From Acanthaster planci (lineage: Eukaryota; Echinodermata; Asteroidea; Valvatida; Acanthasteridae), in contig NW_019091389.1 in assembly GCF_001949145.1 (NCBI RefSeq), forward strand, positions 1,341,156 through 1,405,155: DNA of 64,000 bases, written 5' to 3'. The first letter of the stretch is position 1, and every line of letters begins with the position of its first letter. Positions 12,941 to 24,382 of the stretch are shown piece after piece. Below the pieces are notes generated by a model. That model was not told the DNA's origin. It worked only from the letters and a program-made list of their open reading frames with translations, and searched no databases. A program made the position numbers and the translations under genes.

Positions 12941-15900
12941 CTGAAATTCAACAAGACAGTTGCATTGTTGGAATAGTTTAACAATTATTGTATCAACTTT
13001 ATCGATAAACGGGGTTTCTTCACACATACAAAATAAAAATACCGATTTTTTTTTAACACACAAATTGCTGAAGGGTAACCTTCACATGACGGAATAGAAG
13101 GTAGATGACAGTTGACAGTCATCTTGGAAGTACATGCTTTCGTCCCACAGTGATAATTATGCGCGGACAGATCATTAACATTTTGTGCATTCATTTTCAA
13201 TGAAATAGTAAAATTAAAAAAAAAAGCACCTCTAAGATGATTGTTGTGTTATACCTTGGCATGGCCTTACCTTTCATTAGTATTCATTCACCAGACTCAA
13301 GTATTTACCAAGTTCTGCTTTGGGAAGGAATATTTACCCTGTAATGTCCGGGGAGGGACCGGCCTTTCCATTGAAGTAGTAGAAACTAGACGGTGAATTG
13401 TGTTTGCTTGCCAAATAGACTTTATCAGAGTCAACAGATCCAATTGCGCAGCTGCTGCAGGGCGGCTGCAGTTTTGGTTCTAAGTAAGTATGGTTTCCAC
13501 TTTTGTCACCCCGAAATGCATGATCAACCTGCTTACCGATTAATTAGGAATGCCCGACCTACATATGGTTGTAACCCACTCGATCAGAGAAAGAGAGGTT
13601 TGTCCCTCTTGCTCCATTCGCATTTCAAGACATCCAGTGTACCGAGTGGTTGCTGCGCGAAATAGAAATGGAAGAAACAAGTGCTGAAACAGTCACCACA
13701 AGCCTGAAACAAAGCATGATACTAAACCAATTTCTGATCACCTTGAGTATTGGTCGATTAATCTTACACTCAGAAGGTATCGGGGGATAAGGTGATTTGG
13801 AGATACAATTTGAAAATAATTTATCCATGAGAATCTGTTTTTATTTTAAATGTAGGCCTAAATTTTAGAGACTGCTCCTTAGAGACAAAACTTCGCTAAT
13901 TCTCAACATTCAAAACGATCATCGGTTTTGGGGATAGAAAAGGCTCTAAACTTGAACATCATAGATGGCTATTAAATTCCCATGTTTTATTTCTCTTATC
14001 TTTCCACTAAATTAAAAAGGACAAAAATCTGCCTAATTGTAACAAAGAAAAGTTGACAATAAGAGGGCGTCCCAGACAACCCGTGAAACCGCAAAAGTTT
14101 GCTTAACCGAGTTACTCTCAACATTTTCCGCCACGGTTTAGCACATTCACTGTACGTAGACGCGATCTGTGACGCCTATAGATGTTTGATCTAGACCAAC
14201 TCAGAAACTGTGCAAATACGCTCATTAGCGCTTTTTGTAAATATTAGGTCCGTGAACTAGTTCTACAGGTGTCCCAGCATTAACTAAAGCCACTTTATCG
14301 GGTAATGTTGACAGTGGGAGATATTTCGCAGAGTAGTGTATTACCTTTAACGGGCGAGGTTATGAAAGTCCGCTGAAAAATTCTAAAACACACAGGACAA
14401 ACAAGTAGCTTATCTAGGCCAAATACAGTTCTTTTCTACTTATATAACACAACTTCCTTCTTTGCACTTGGTTCAATTTATAATTCCAACAATTACTTAC
14501 AATAAACTACTTTTTTATCACTTGAATTCTTTCTGTTTTATGAAAGATGGTAAACTTTAGACAAAAACTGCATCAAAATTTATATCTGCAGTGCAATTGA
14601 GTGTGAGAAGATCAGCCAGACATATTTGTTATTAACTCCAGTTTACCGGTGGGTACCAAATCTTCACAATGTGGCGTTATCACCTTGGGCTTCAACGCCG
14701 CTTCACAAATCAGGTATTTATTTACAAAATCTTGAGAAATGTGCCGGATGTCTGATTAGAATGAGCTTCTTGTGTCAAAGGAACGCTTCCGGTCATCGCA
14801 TATAAACACGAAAGGAGTCTTGTCCAGCACTCCGCTGAAAGGGAGCTAGGCCGCAACCCCACCCCCTCTGATGAAACGGCAGAGCTCTGCAACATAGCAC
14901 ACGCACGTTATGAGAGGGTATTGAAGAAAACAAAAAGTAAATAAGATAACGTGAATTGGTTTTGTCTTTTTTTGTAGCTGTAAATTGTTTTGGTTTTTAT
15001 TTCATTCAAGAGAAAATGTGAACCAATCTCTTAATGAAAGGTATACGCCCTCTACTCTGCCAATGTTCGTGGCCCTGTCTCAATTATCAACTGGAACTAA
15101 ATATCTGATCTTATGCGTAAAATATGAAGCAGGCCCACTCCATGAACACTTGACAAAATACATCCTAGTATATTATGGCAAATATCCGTCTTCACAGGTA
15201 GGTCATGTGGATTTTTGTTCACCCTTTATTGTCCTTTCATTATTTGTCTTGATGTTGCCTGCATGGCTATAAACCACATACGAAGGCGGTCTTCGGGGCT
15301 TTTTACCGTAAAACGATCTGTGCGACACCGTTCCCATCATTTCGCCGAGGCAAGTCTGAAATTAATCCGTCATAACGGAAGCATATCACACATTACGTTG
15401 GGCTGAAACATCAGCCGATATTGGACAGATCGGGCACGTTGGTCCCGTCGTGACGGAATTACCCTGGCTTTCGACAGAGACTGTAGGATGGCGCATCGCG
15501 GGTATAAAGGGAAAGATCAGTCACTTTTTTGTAATTTGGTCTTGTGTCACTTTTGGAATTCCGGCTAATAACCAGCGCCAAAATGAACACTTTATGAAAC
15601 ACATTTGCGACAGGTTTCTGCAATGTCCATGATAGATTTGAGAAATTATGACTTCTCACAGTGGTTACCGTCTCAAAATGCAACCTCAAGCACCCCCCAG
15701 TAAGATTTAATATATCTTAGGGCCCAGGCACTGAAGTCTCAGGAAGCTTGTGGGTAGTATTTACAGTACATTGATGCACTGGACTTAAACCACCCGGAAA
15801 GACTCAAGCAAGACTATATAGTTACATATGAACATTTCAACTGTTAACCTGTCTTTGCAAAGCATGCATTTTGTGCTTAAAGCAAGTATTTGTGAAATTG

Positions 15901-17535
15901 GGTCCAGTGTTTTTATCTTCCATATCTGCCTTTACTCAAAATTCCTTTTGTTACTTTTTATTCCTAGGCTATTTGAAGGATTATGTTCAAGATTAGTGGG
16001 AGGGAGGAAGAAGACATTTCCAAAACCAGGGTTCACAAAATTTTTGGCTTTACTTGAAGATAAGTATGTTTCCATAAACCAAACTCGCAGGAACAGGAAA
16101 TTATTAAGGGCAAACTTGCATTGTTTGAAAAAGCCCGCAAGTGCTGAAAACTCTCGTGCTGATATCGTCGAAGCTATTTTCTGCATATAGGAAAAATCCA
16201 GCACGCGGGTGGGGGGGATTGGTCGACTGTAGCCCAGACCGCAACATCGCCCGATCGTGGAGGCTATCTGCAGATACAATTTCAGCAGTGACATCTCTAA
16301 ATTATCAACTTTGATCATGAGATCCCCGTATTTCTTCATTAAAGGCATATATCCTAATTTCTCCGCGGGGGACAATTAATTAAGTACCGGTACAGGTTTC
16401 GTCCCTCGCCACGGGTGATTCGTATCACACGGGCTGCGGGCGTTGAGAAGCCAAGACAAGTGGGGCAAGTTGAAAAACATGCAGTAGCGATACATTTAGT
16501 ACTGAATATCACATACATATCACACACGACTTATTCTCCAGAAAAATTGTGTTCGGAGACACTCACATTACAATTGGAGATTGTAATGTGAGTTGAAGTG
16601 CAACCCGTGAGGGTGCGTCTGGCTTGCGGTGTGCTTTGCACAACGATGAGTGAACCTGTCTATGTTTGTGAGGAAAGGGCTGCTCTATTTTAGTGGTCAA
16701 GAATCGTCTGGCACCCTTATTCTGCACAAGTATTGCATCACCTTAAACCTTCATCAACCTTGTAGAAGAATTTACCTAAAGTTAAGGCTCGATATCAACG
16801 TGGGATACCAACTGCCCATTTACTTTCGAAGTTTAACTCCGAGTCAATTTCCGGGCATAAGTTTACGACACAAATACACTCAGAGTGCACGTTACAAGAA
16901 AGCTGGACTGTATCCACCCCAGTTCCTCCCCCAAAATAAATTACCGTAGTAGATTAAGGCAATTATTCTGGTGAAGATCTTTTTGGAAAACAAAAGTAAT
17001 ATCTCCCTGCAAGATGGTAACCAGAGCAAACCTAACCAGGTACATTTTATCAGAATTAAACCATTCTGTTAGCATCTAGTGCCTCTATGGTCGGCGTATA
17101 GGCCTTCTGACAGCGCTGAATCGCCGCTGGAATGTTTTCGCATGTAGGCCTATATGCATCGATCGTGTCCTTCGAGGCTCTGGTTTTCCATAATGTTTGG
17201 GCGCGGGACTGTGCCGGGAAAATCCAATCTACGGTCGCATAATCATGCTGTAAAGGTCTGGCTTTTCCTTTATTTATATACAGCTCGAACAGTACACAAA
17301 ATGTGGTCTGAGGTTTTCAATCGCATCAGTCGTTTGAAGATTCAAATTACTACTTTCATATAAACCTAGCACAAAGTGACAAAATTTATAACAAATTTGC
17401 GTAGTAAAAGAAATCAGTTTGCAAAGTACGTCAAAATATCGCTGTCAAAAAGGTCAATGCCAAACATAATAATGTATTTCATAACATCCACACGTCTACA
17501 TCATTGAATAATATTCCTTCTTGACTTCACCCCCA
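12941..17535. other. No gene recognised
   Basis: CpG-normal, AT-rich DNA. A 147-codon minus-strand frame at 15932-16375 has no ATG at its start and no recognised domain; it could be a repeat remnant. The perfect hairpin at 16561-16593 is the only distinct structure. Confidence 0.5.
16561..16593. repeat. Perfect 14-bp inverted repeat, 5-nt loop
   Basis: ACTCACATTACAAT (16561-16574), loop TGGAG, then the exact reverse complement at 16580-16593. It could form a hairpin in RNA or be the remnant of a small inverted-repeat element. No gene is adjacent. Confidence 0.85.
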
Positions 17536-18333
17536 TCAATGTCCAAATTCGCATTTAAAATGTTCTAACGTTATTTCGGAATGAATTACCTGTCCTCGGT
17601 GAACGGGCTTGACCGTGTCCACCAAATCCAGAAACGTTTGTGGTTTACATCTATCTACACGAGTGTCTGCCCCTGAACAAGTAGGTCTAAGCTGCCGTAT
17701 CATAGCCCGCCCAGCCCCGGCAATCTCCACACAGCCGACACGGTTACAGTTGCCATTAACCCTTTGACATGGAGTCTCTACAGCCAATTTTCCACCTACC
17801 AAAGAAAGGAAATGAAGGGGAGAGGACTGACGAAAAAGCGACTGCGGTGGTCCCTTTGACGGTATTAAAACTATGCAATTGTATAATCTTAATTCCGCGG
17901 CCCAGTGGGCAAAAGGACCCCGCATTAAATGGAAAGTAATTTCCCAGTGCATAGTTAACATGGAGGAGGCATCGGCGTGCCTTTGTGCGCTGATTGACTC
18001 CAGCGTCAAGTTCAATTTAGCCGGCTTTGTTACCATCACGTCGGGCATGAAAAATAGCCTCTGGCAGCAGCGGTGCGGTGGTGAAAGGGGACACAATACC
18101 TTACCAATCCGCCCAACAGACCACTCAACCAGTGTCTCGTACGGATTCAGAAGCACCGTCAGCCCCCTTTGTTGGTAGGTAGAGATCAGTTCTCTCCATG
18201 ACCGCAAGGGCACGGCTTGGGGTTGCATTGGCCTAAGCCCATAGCACGTGCGATGGTGCCCGACAATCTGTTGGTGTAAGCGACACCGCTTCTTACCATT
18301 CTTATTTGGTTCCCATTTCAGAAAACGTGGCAT
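17536..18333 (-). CDS. Candidate coding region, 265 codons, Cys-containing
   Basis: An ATG-initiated minus-strand frame of 265 codons, unusually long for this AT-rich DNA. Its last part behaves like an exon. A pyrimidine-rich acceptor ending in TAG lies just above 17795 and a GACAG/GTAATT donor just below 17590, giving 206 nt in phase 1 in and phase 0 out. That part encodes ETPCQRVNGNCNRVGC, followed by CSGADTRVDRC. The C..VNG.C..VGC spacing weakly resembles the cysteine-rich region of ADAMTS and ADAMTS-like extracellular proteins, but their usual following CGVC motif is absent. The first 180 codons match nothing I know. It may be a real exon inside a fortuitously open frame, a diverged gene or a pseudogene. 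Confidence 0.35.
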   Translation of the reverse strand: MPRFLKWEPNKNGKKRCRLHQQIVGHHRTCYGLRPMQPQAVPLRSWRELISTYQQRGLTVLLNPYETLVEWSVGRIGKVLCPLSPPHRCCQRLFFMPDVMVTKPAKLNLTLESISAQRHADASSMLTMHWEITFHLMRGPFAHWAAELRLYNCIVLIPSKGPPQSLFRQSSPLHFLSLVGGKLAVETPCQRVNGNCNRVGCVEIAGAGRAMIRQLRPTCSGADTRVDRCKPQTFLDLVDTVKPVHRGQVIHSEITLEHFKCEFGH

Positions 18334-21300
18334 CTCATCAACGTACGTACCTAGCCCAGGAAAACTTATTCTTCAATGTGACCGTTTCTCACCTCCTTTT
18401 GGTCTGTCTGCCGAATCTTTCAGCACAACCCCATGCTCAAACCACTGAACGACGCGAATTAGTTGCAAGATATACAAGCGAACCGAAAGACTCTAAGGAC
18501 TTAAAACATACGATGTAAATCCTTTTCACTCTCTCTGTGCATGATGGGATTGGACAACAAGCAATAGATTTGATGTTCAAACCAATCAGGGAGCGAAGCA
18601 GCACAACAAAATTTCCAAGTTACCTCTAAATACTCAAAATCGAGTCTTTCCCCCCACACAAGTTACTCAAACATTCAAAGTTTAAAACTCATCATCAGTT
18701 TACAGGTTTGGGAATCCACACATGGACAAATAATTTTTGTCTTGGCTACCGTGATGGAAGTCAGCGAGTTGATATTGGGCAATCAGAATCGTCATTTGAA
18801 GCTTATTCATCCAATAATCAAGCAATGACATTCATTTTGTAGTCTGGTGACTCGTCCTTTATCGTGGTAAGCCTTTCCAATATGACTGCGTATCATCGAG
18901 GACTGTTCGCTAATGCTGTTAGCATCTCTTTTATATACGTCGTTGTGGAAAAATAGGTTTCATTCTCCCTATAGGTTCACGCATACCAGGGACAGCCGTT
19001 TTGTTATGATGTCAAATGGCTTTAATATCCAAATATCTATAATTTGATTTCATGGAATTCATCGCTGCGACAAAAGTATGACACTTATTATCGTCCTTCC
19101 ATTGCAAGGAGCATTTTATTACCTTGATATAACCTTAACTTATTAAGCCATGTCTGTAGTAAACACGGAAGCGACTGCGGTCGTTAGCCACTGGTTGCCA
19201 TTGGCTCACGTGTCATTCTCTGTCTTCTATTCATTATAGGCAAACACCATGATGTCATTACTGTCGGCATAATTCACAGCATGGTTATCAAACCCAACGT
19301 GATTTCATTCTTGCGAAATCCTAAGACCAGGCACTCGCCACTGCCACGTGACCAATTCAGGTAGAATTCCGGCCAGATTGAGAAACTGTCCCACATTTCC
19401 CTGCTTCATTTCACATACTTCTCACAATTTTCTCGATTTTTTCCCACACCACCATGCAACCTCTGCCCAACTGTTCAATGTGTGTAACTTTAAAAATTGG
19501 CGGGCATGCCCGAGCTACACAGTTAATTGGTAAACATTATTTTCTTAACACTTTAACAGCTAAGTGTCCTTACAATAAGAGGCATCGGTGAATTGTCACG
19601 GTAGAGAACAAGTCAAGTACATTATTTGAATTACAGAAATACTGGCTCTCGGGCAACGCATGTTGAACAATAAATATGTTTTATAAAAATAACGATGTAG
19701 GTGGATCTTTATCTTCACCACTATTGTTTTCTTCTACCAAATAATCAATACATGATCACTGCCATAACACATTGAACATTACAAACATACTACAATGTAA
19801 AGGACAACGCCTTCCAGGCCCAGCGAAAAACGACACTTACAAGTCGAGTACAAAATAATGGAACTTGCAAACATATCATTAACTATCAAACGGTCACAAT
19901 GGATATCGCACTCAGCAATGTTCTATAGGCTAGGTATTAAGTTAGTTCATTCGATATTTTACGTGTAAATATCTTGTGCAATTTGCAACAAAGTTTGGTT
20001 TTCACTTTACTCAATTCATTTCGAGGTATGTAGATTAGGTAATTGTGTCTTTAAAATTAAAAAAACGATGCATTCCAATACAGCATGCAGATCGCTATCC
20101 AATTTGACCAGGTGTTACAGTTTACGGGCAAGCTTTGTAACAATTGTACAAGTGAATTGAAATAGGGCCTATGCATGTTCAAGTGCCTGGAAGGCCAATG
20201 ATTGATAGTTTAATAACAAAATGAAACATGATGAAAGGTGAAACAAGAATATTTAGCCCTCAAAACAATAAGGCTTATAGAAAAGGGTATTCTTTGAAGA
20301 GTGACAGAGTAATCAAAAGTGACCACCAACATAAATAACACTGCAAAAACGGCCAATTAATTTCTGAGGAATATTCAAACAATGGTGCACTCTTGATCTT
20401 TACGGGCTTCCCATTGTTACTAAATTGATGGATTTTAAAACAAAATGAATGCACAGTCTCCAATAAAAATTACTTTGATCTTAAAAGAAAAATCACCTTT
20501 GACTTTTTCCAGTCGCCGAGCTTAAATTTCGAATGTGACTGGTCGACTGAGGCGGTCAAACTTTGATTCTCTTTTGCAAAAATATTAGCTCACTGACATC
20601 AACAAAACGATTCCTCGTTACATTCCACTCCTGAAGTTTCTAATTAAAAAAAATTACCAACGCAACAGGTAAAATTATTTTCTCTCTGGGTTCTCAAGGT
20701 GATATTAAGTAAGTTTGCCTGGTTCACTGTCATCACAAAGTTGTGCACATAATGCATTGGTTATTTGTCGTCCATAATGCTATGGGAACGTCCAAAAGGT
20801 CATTAATTTAAGTGAGACAGCAGGATGTCTGATCCCATGTACATAAATAATAATCTCTATCTGTCGGTCCCCATCGCCTCCATGGTGTATCGATTGTTGC
20901 TCATATCAAGTGAAACCAAATATCTACTATTATTGATTATGCACGAAATTTTAGAACAAGGTCAGTAACTGACGTGGTTTAATCATGTTACTGAGTAAAA
21001 CCACCATTGAACTGTTACTGGATGCATCTTTCATCACGTCCTTTGATGTTTAGTTTCTGACTTTCTGCGCTGTTTGCAAGCGAGGCTATGTGAACTTGGT
21101 TGTGAATTCGTTATTCTAAGCAGTCCCATTGATGGGGATGACGGTTGTGCATGGTTCAAATGGAGCAAATTCTACACTGAATGTGCTGCTTCATAAAGTG
21201 CACGTCCGAAAACGAATCAGAACGGCAACTGGATGAGCCAAACCGTTGAATATGACCGCACGAACTTCGAATGGCAAGTTGACGAAGTTGATCGGGAAAA

Positions 21301-24000
21301 TGTATGACATTTATGTTCCTGTTAAGTGCAATGTAAACCGAGAATGATGCCAAGAATTACAAAGCCACTTTAACTACATGTAATTCAAATATCCGCAAAA
21401 TCTTAGCCTGATCCGGGGACGGAATAAATGCGGTTTTTCCTACAGGCACGTACAGTCTTCAGTGTTCAATCTATTTTACAAGAGTGATCGATACGACTGC
21501 CGATGTGTGCTAACTTTGGAAAGTGAATAATTGTAATTATACCTTCTCATAAAACGGGGATCGGGTTGTTACGTCGCCTCTAAAATGTAGGAACTGAACA
21601 TGTTGGTTTTCAGATGACTGTGCACTTTAATAGAACATGTCTGCAATGATAGTTTGGAAGTGCCCGTGAGTCAAAGTTAGCTTCTTACATTTTACGAGGC
21701 TCTAGATAAGTTTGGTACAATTAAGTACATGTTGCTTGCAATTTGTACGGACAGCCAAAGTACGCAGAAATATCACCCTTGGTTAGTGCTGGGTTTTTTT
21801 TCAAACTGTACACTTTCCACTTCTTTTAGAGAAGACTACATTTTCGTTTAGTATACATGTGTACAGAAGTGGTATATATAATACAATATTTTGATACCTG
21901 CCTACATTTTTCAGCAACTTGTGAAAGATTCTTTTGCATTCTGAAAGCCTGCCACAGTTTATCATTCATTGCAGGCTAAAGTAATGACTGTCACGTGGGA
22001 AGAGAGAGAGATTTATTTAGCAGAATAAGAAAATAAATACCTTGATACTGCTTCAGTATTTTGAACGATAGATTAGTATCCTACTCAGTGTTGAACACAT
22101 TTGAGTCACTTGGATTACCATTCAGTCAGTAAATCTGAGCAATCAATATCTGGAAAACTAAATGTACGTATATCAAACATTTATGATTTGCGACACATGC
22201 AAATGCCACAGCAAAATTCCACTTGGGTAAGATTATAAGAAATACATACAATTCATTTCACTTGAAATCAAGCAGATAACCACTTTGAAGCTATTTTGTT
22301 GAAAAAAAGGCAGCAAAAATAGGATGCATAATGTAGAAAAATGCACTTTTAACTAAACAGAAGTCGCACCATCGTCGCAGTTTAAAGCTACATGTACATG
22401 ATTGTGTGCTTAGGAAATTGCAACTTTATTTATACTTGGTTTCAAACTCATCATTTCACAGACACTTTTCAGAGCCCATTAAGTGACAGTTCAGTCACTG
22501 GACCACAGAAGTGAACTGAGATTCAAAAGAAACCCTGCTCATGATACACACATACAGACGAAAGTAGTTGAAACACCAATCACATTATTTACAGTTTCTG
22601 ATTCTCATTTGTTTGTATCAGACACTTTTTGACTAAACTTTTCTTTCAATGGAAATTCTTATTTTTTATAGAAAATATGACTATTTTTAGTAACGATGGA
22701 AAATAATATCAAACAGGGATTTCCAATTGTTTAATTGAATCAACAATATGTACATGAGAAGATTGTAAAAAATTCAGAACATGTTTATAACATGTATTTT
22801 CCCATTGAATCTAAACAAATTATTACCCAAATCAGCTGAAGTCATTCATTTCAGGGTGTGTTTGACTGCAGTTTCAGATCACTGTATATCCAGACTAAAA
22901 AGAGCATTTCAATTTTGTCAGCACATGATCAGAAACTATTTACAGGTACATAAGTTCAAATTGAAATTAGGCCAGCAGGAATACTGATGTATGATAGAAG
23001 AATAATGGTATCTTAAAATGAAAAAGAAGGTAAGGATGAGAAGTACAATCCTCATTATTTGGCTTCAGTGCCTTCTATCCTATGTGCATTAAACGATTGT
23101 GAATGCACCAAATACTCAATTAATTGCACAAAAAAAGGGCAAGTGACAATTGAAGGCAGAAACCTAATCATGTATATCAAGATGAACGCTGTGCGTGGAA
23201 TGATACAGTTTCTAATTCGTGTGTGCTGGCAAACAAACTGTCAACCAAAGTACATGTGGTTCATGAAAATAAATACCATCCAAACAATTAGCACCACAAT
23301 CAAACTTGCTCAGGTATAAACATCAAAAACAACCCTGAATTGTTGTGTAATCAGTTTGAATAGGAAAACCTAAACAACACTACATTTCAAACAGACAAAG
23401 TTTTACAAGTGTGTATAGGTGCATAGTGTGCAGAATCCGAACCCCCCCCCCATCTTGAGACGTATTGTGTATCCTGTGATAATCAGTGACTTGAAGAAGC
23501 TTGATTTGGGGTTCCAATACATCAAAGTGTAGGAGTTTTGTGATTGACAAAACCACATTAGGAAGTTTAATTCACATATCCTGATTCAGGATTTAGATCA
23601 AGATCAATATATGCTTGTGTACTGCCCGGCAGAGAGATATAATGAAACCATTTCTTGCATTAGAAACTACATAAAAAAAGGACTTGAATGCCCTTCTATC
23701 AGATATACAACACAATGAGTTCCTCTGACATAAACAGCAAGAAAGGGTCACAAAAAGGTCTAAAATATCTGCAGTGAGTATCCTAACAATGTGTGATTAC
23801 AATGGCGGCTGTTACAGGGAGGCAATCGTGTCAAACTCCATACAAAAGTAACTGCTCAATGGCCAAAAAATATAGTAAACATTTAATTGGCACTGTCACA
23901 AGCTCAAGCCAATCCAATGACACAACAGGTCTGTACAGATTCAGACAAAAAACAGCTGATGCATGCTTGTCATAATGTGCCTGGAAATCAGTCTACAATC
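18334..24000. other. No gene recognised; CpG drop near 21.7 kb
   Basis: No supportable gene. CpG dinucleotides are common up to about 21.75 kb and become rare beyond it, while the sequence stays AT-rich. The right-hand 2.4 kb could be the 3' untranslated or downstream transcribed part of the minus-strand STARD3 gene, but no transcript end can be fixed from sequence alone. Confidence 0.5.
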
Positions 24001-24090
24001 GTGAGTAATCACATCTACATGTACTGTTCCTGCAAGAAAGCTCATGTGAGTTATCACATCTACATGTACTGTTCCTGCAAGAAAGCTCAT
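24001..24090. repeat. 45-bp tandem duplication
   Basis: Two adjacent 45-bp copies (24001-24045 and 24046-24090) differ by a single base near their start (GTGAGTAATC against GTGAGTTATC). They lie just beyond the STARD3 stop codon on the minus strand, so probably in its 3' UTR or immediate downstream sequence. Confidence 0.9.
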
Positions 24091-24096
24091 ATAGCA

Positions 24097-24102
24097 TTTA
24101 TT
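24097..24102 (-). promoter_or_regulatory. Possible poly(A) signal of STARD3
   Basis: AATAAA on the minus strand, about 65 nt after the stop codon. It is the first canonical hexamer after the coding sequence. The CpG-poor sequence further downstream suggests that longer 3' UTRs may also be used. Confidence 0.25.
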
Positions 24103-24166
24103 TCTATTCTGATGGACAATGACAGCGCCCCCAAATTTCAGCCTCCAAAAGTCGGCGTTAAACTCA

Positions 24167-24382
24167 CTACACTGAGCCAAAGCTATCCAGGGATGGTGAA
24201 TGTTCCTCCAGATCCTCATAACTGCTTATGCTAACCTTCTCTGCATCTCGTTGATTCACACATTCAGGCCGGACAGCTCTAATCTCGTGATGGAGCTCTC
24301 GTAGGTACTTCTGAAGGCTAGTGCAAATGTCCATGAGTACATGACAGAGGGCAGTATCTATGATGGCCTGTGGGGTCCATAC
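24167..24382 (-). CDS. STARD3: STARD3 exon 12 (START C-terminal helix and tail, stop)
   Basis: Follows CACCAG at the acceptor and encodes residues 486-556, ending in TAG. The first 40 residues align with the amphipathic last helix of START that closes the sterol cavity. The tail after RAVRPEC is rich in Ser, Glu and Asp, has no counterpart in human STARD3, and ends in SLDSFGSV. Confidence 0.9.
   Translation of the reverse strand, partial: VWTPQAIIDTALCHVLMDICTSLQKYLRELHHEIRAVRPECVNQRDAEKVSISSYEDLEEHSPSLDSFGSV

Noticed and set aside
15932-16375. 147-codon minus-strand frame with a helical-looking sequence.
   Set aside because: No ATG at the start, no splice-site pair and no recognisable domain. 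It might be a repeat remnant, but I cannot support it as a gene.
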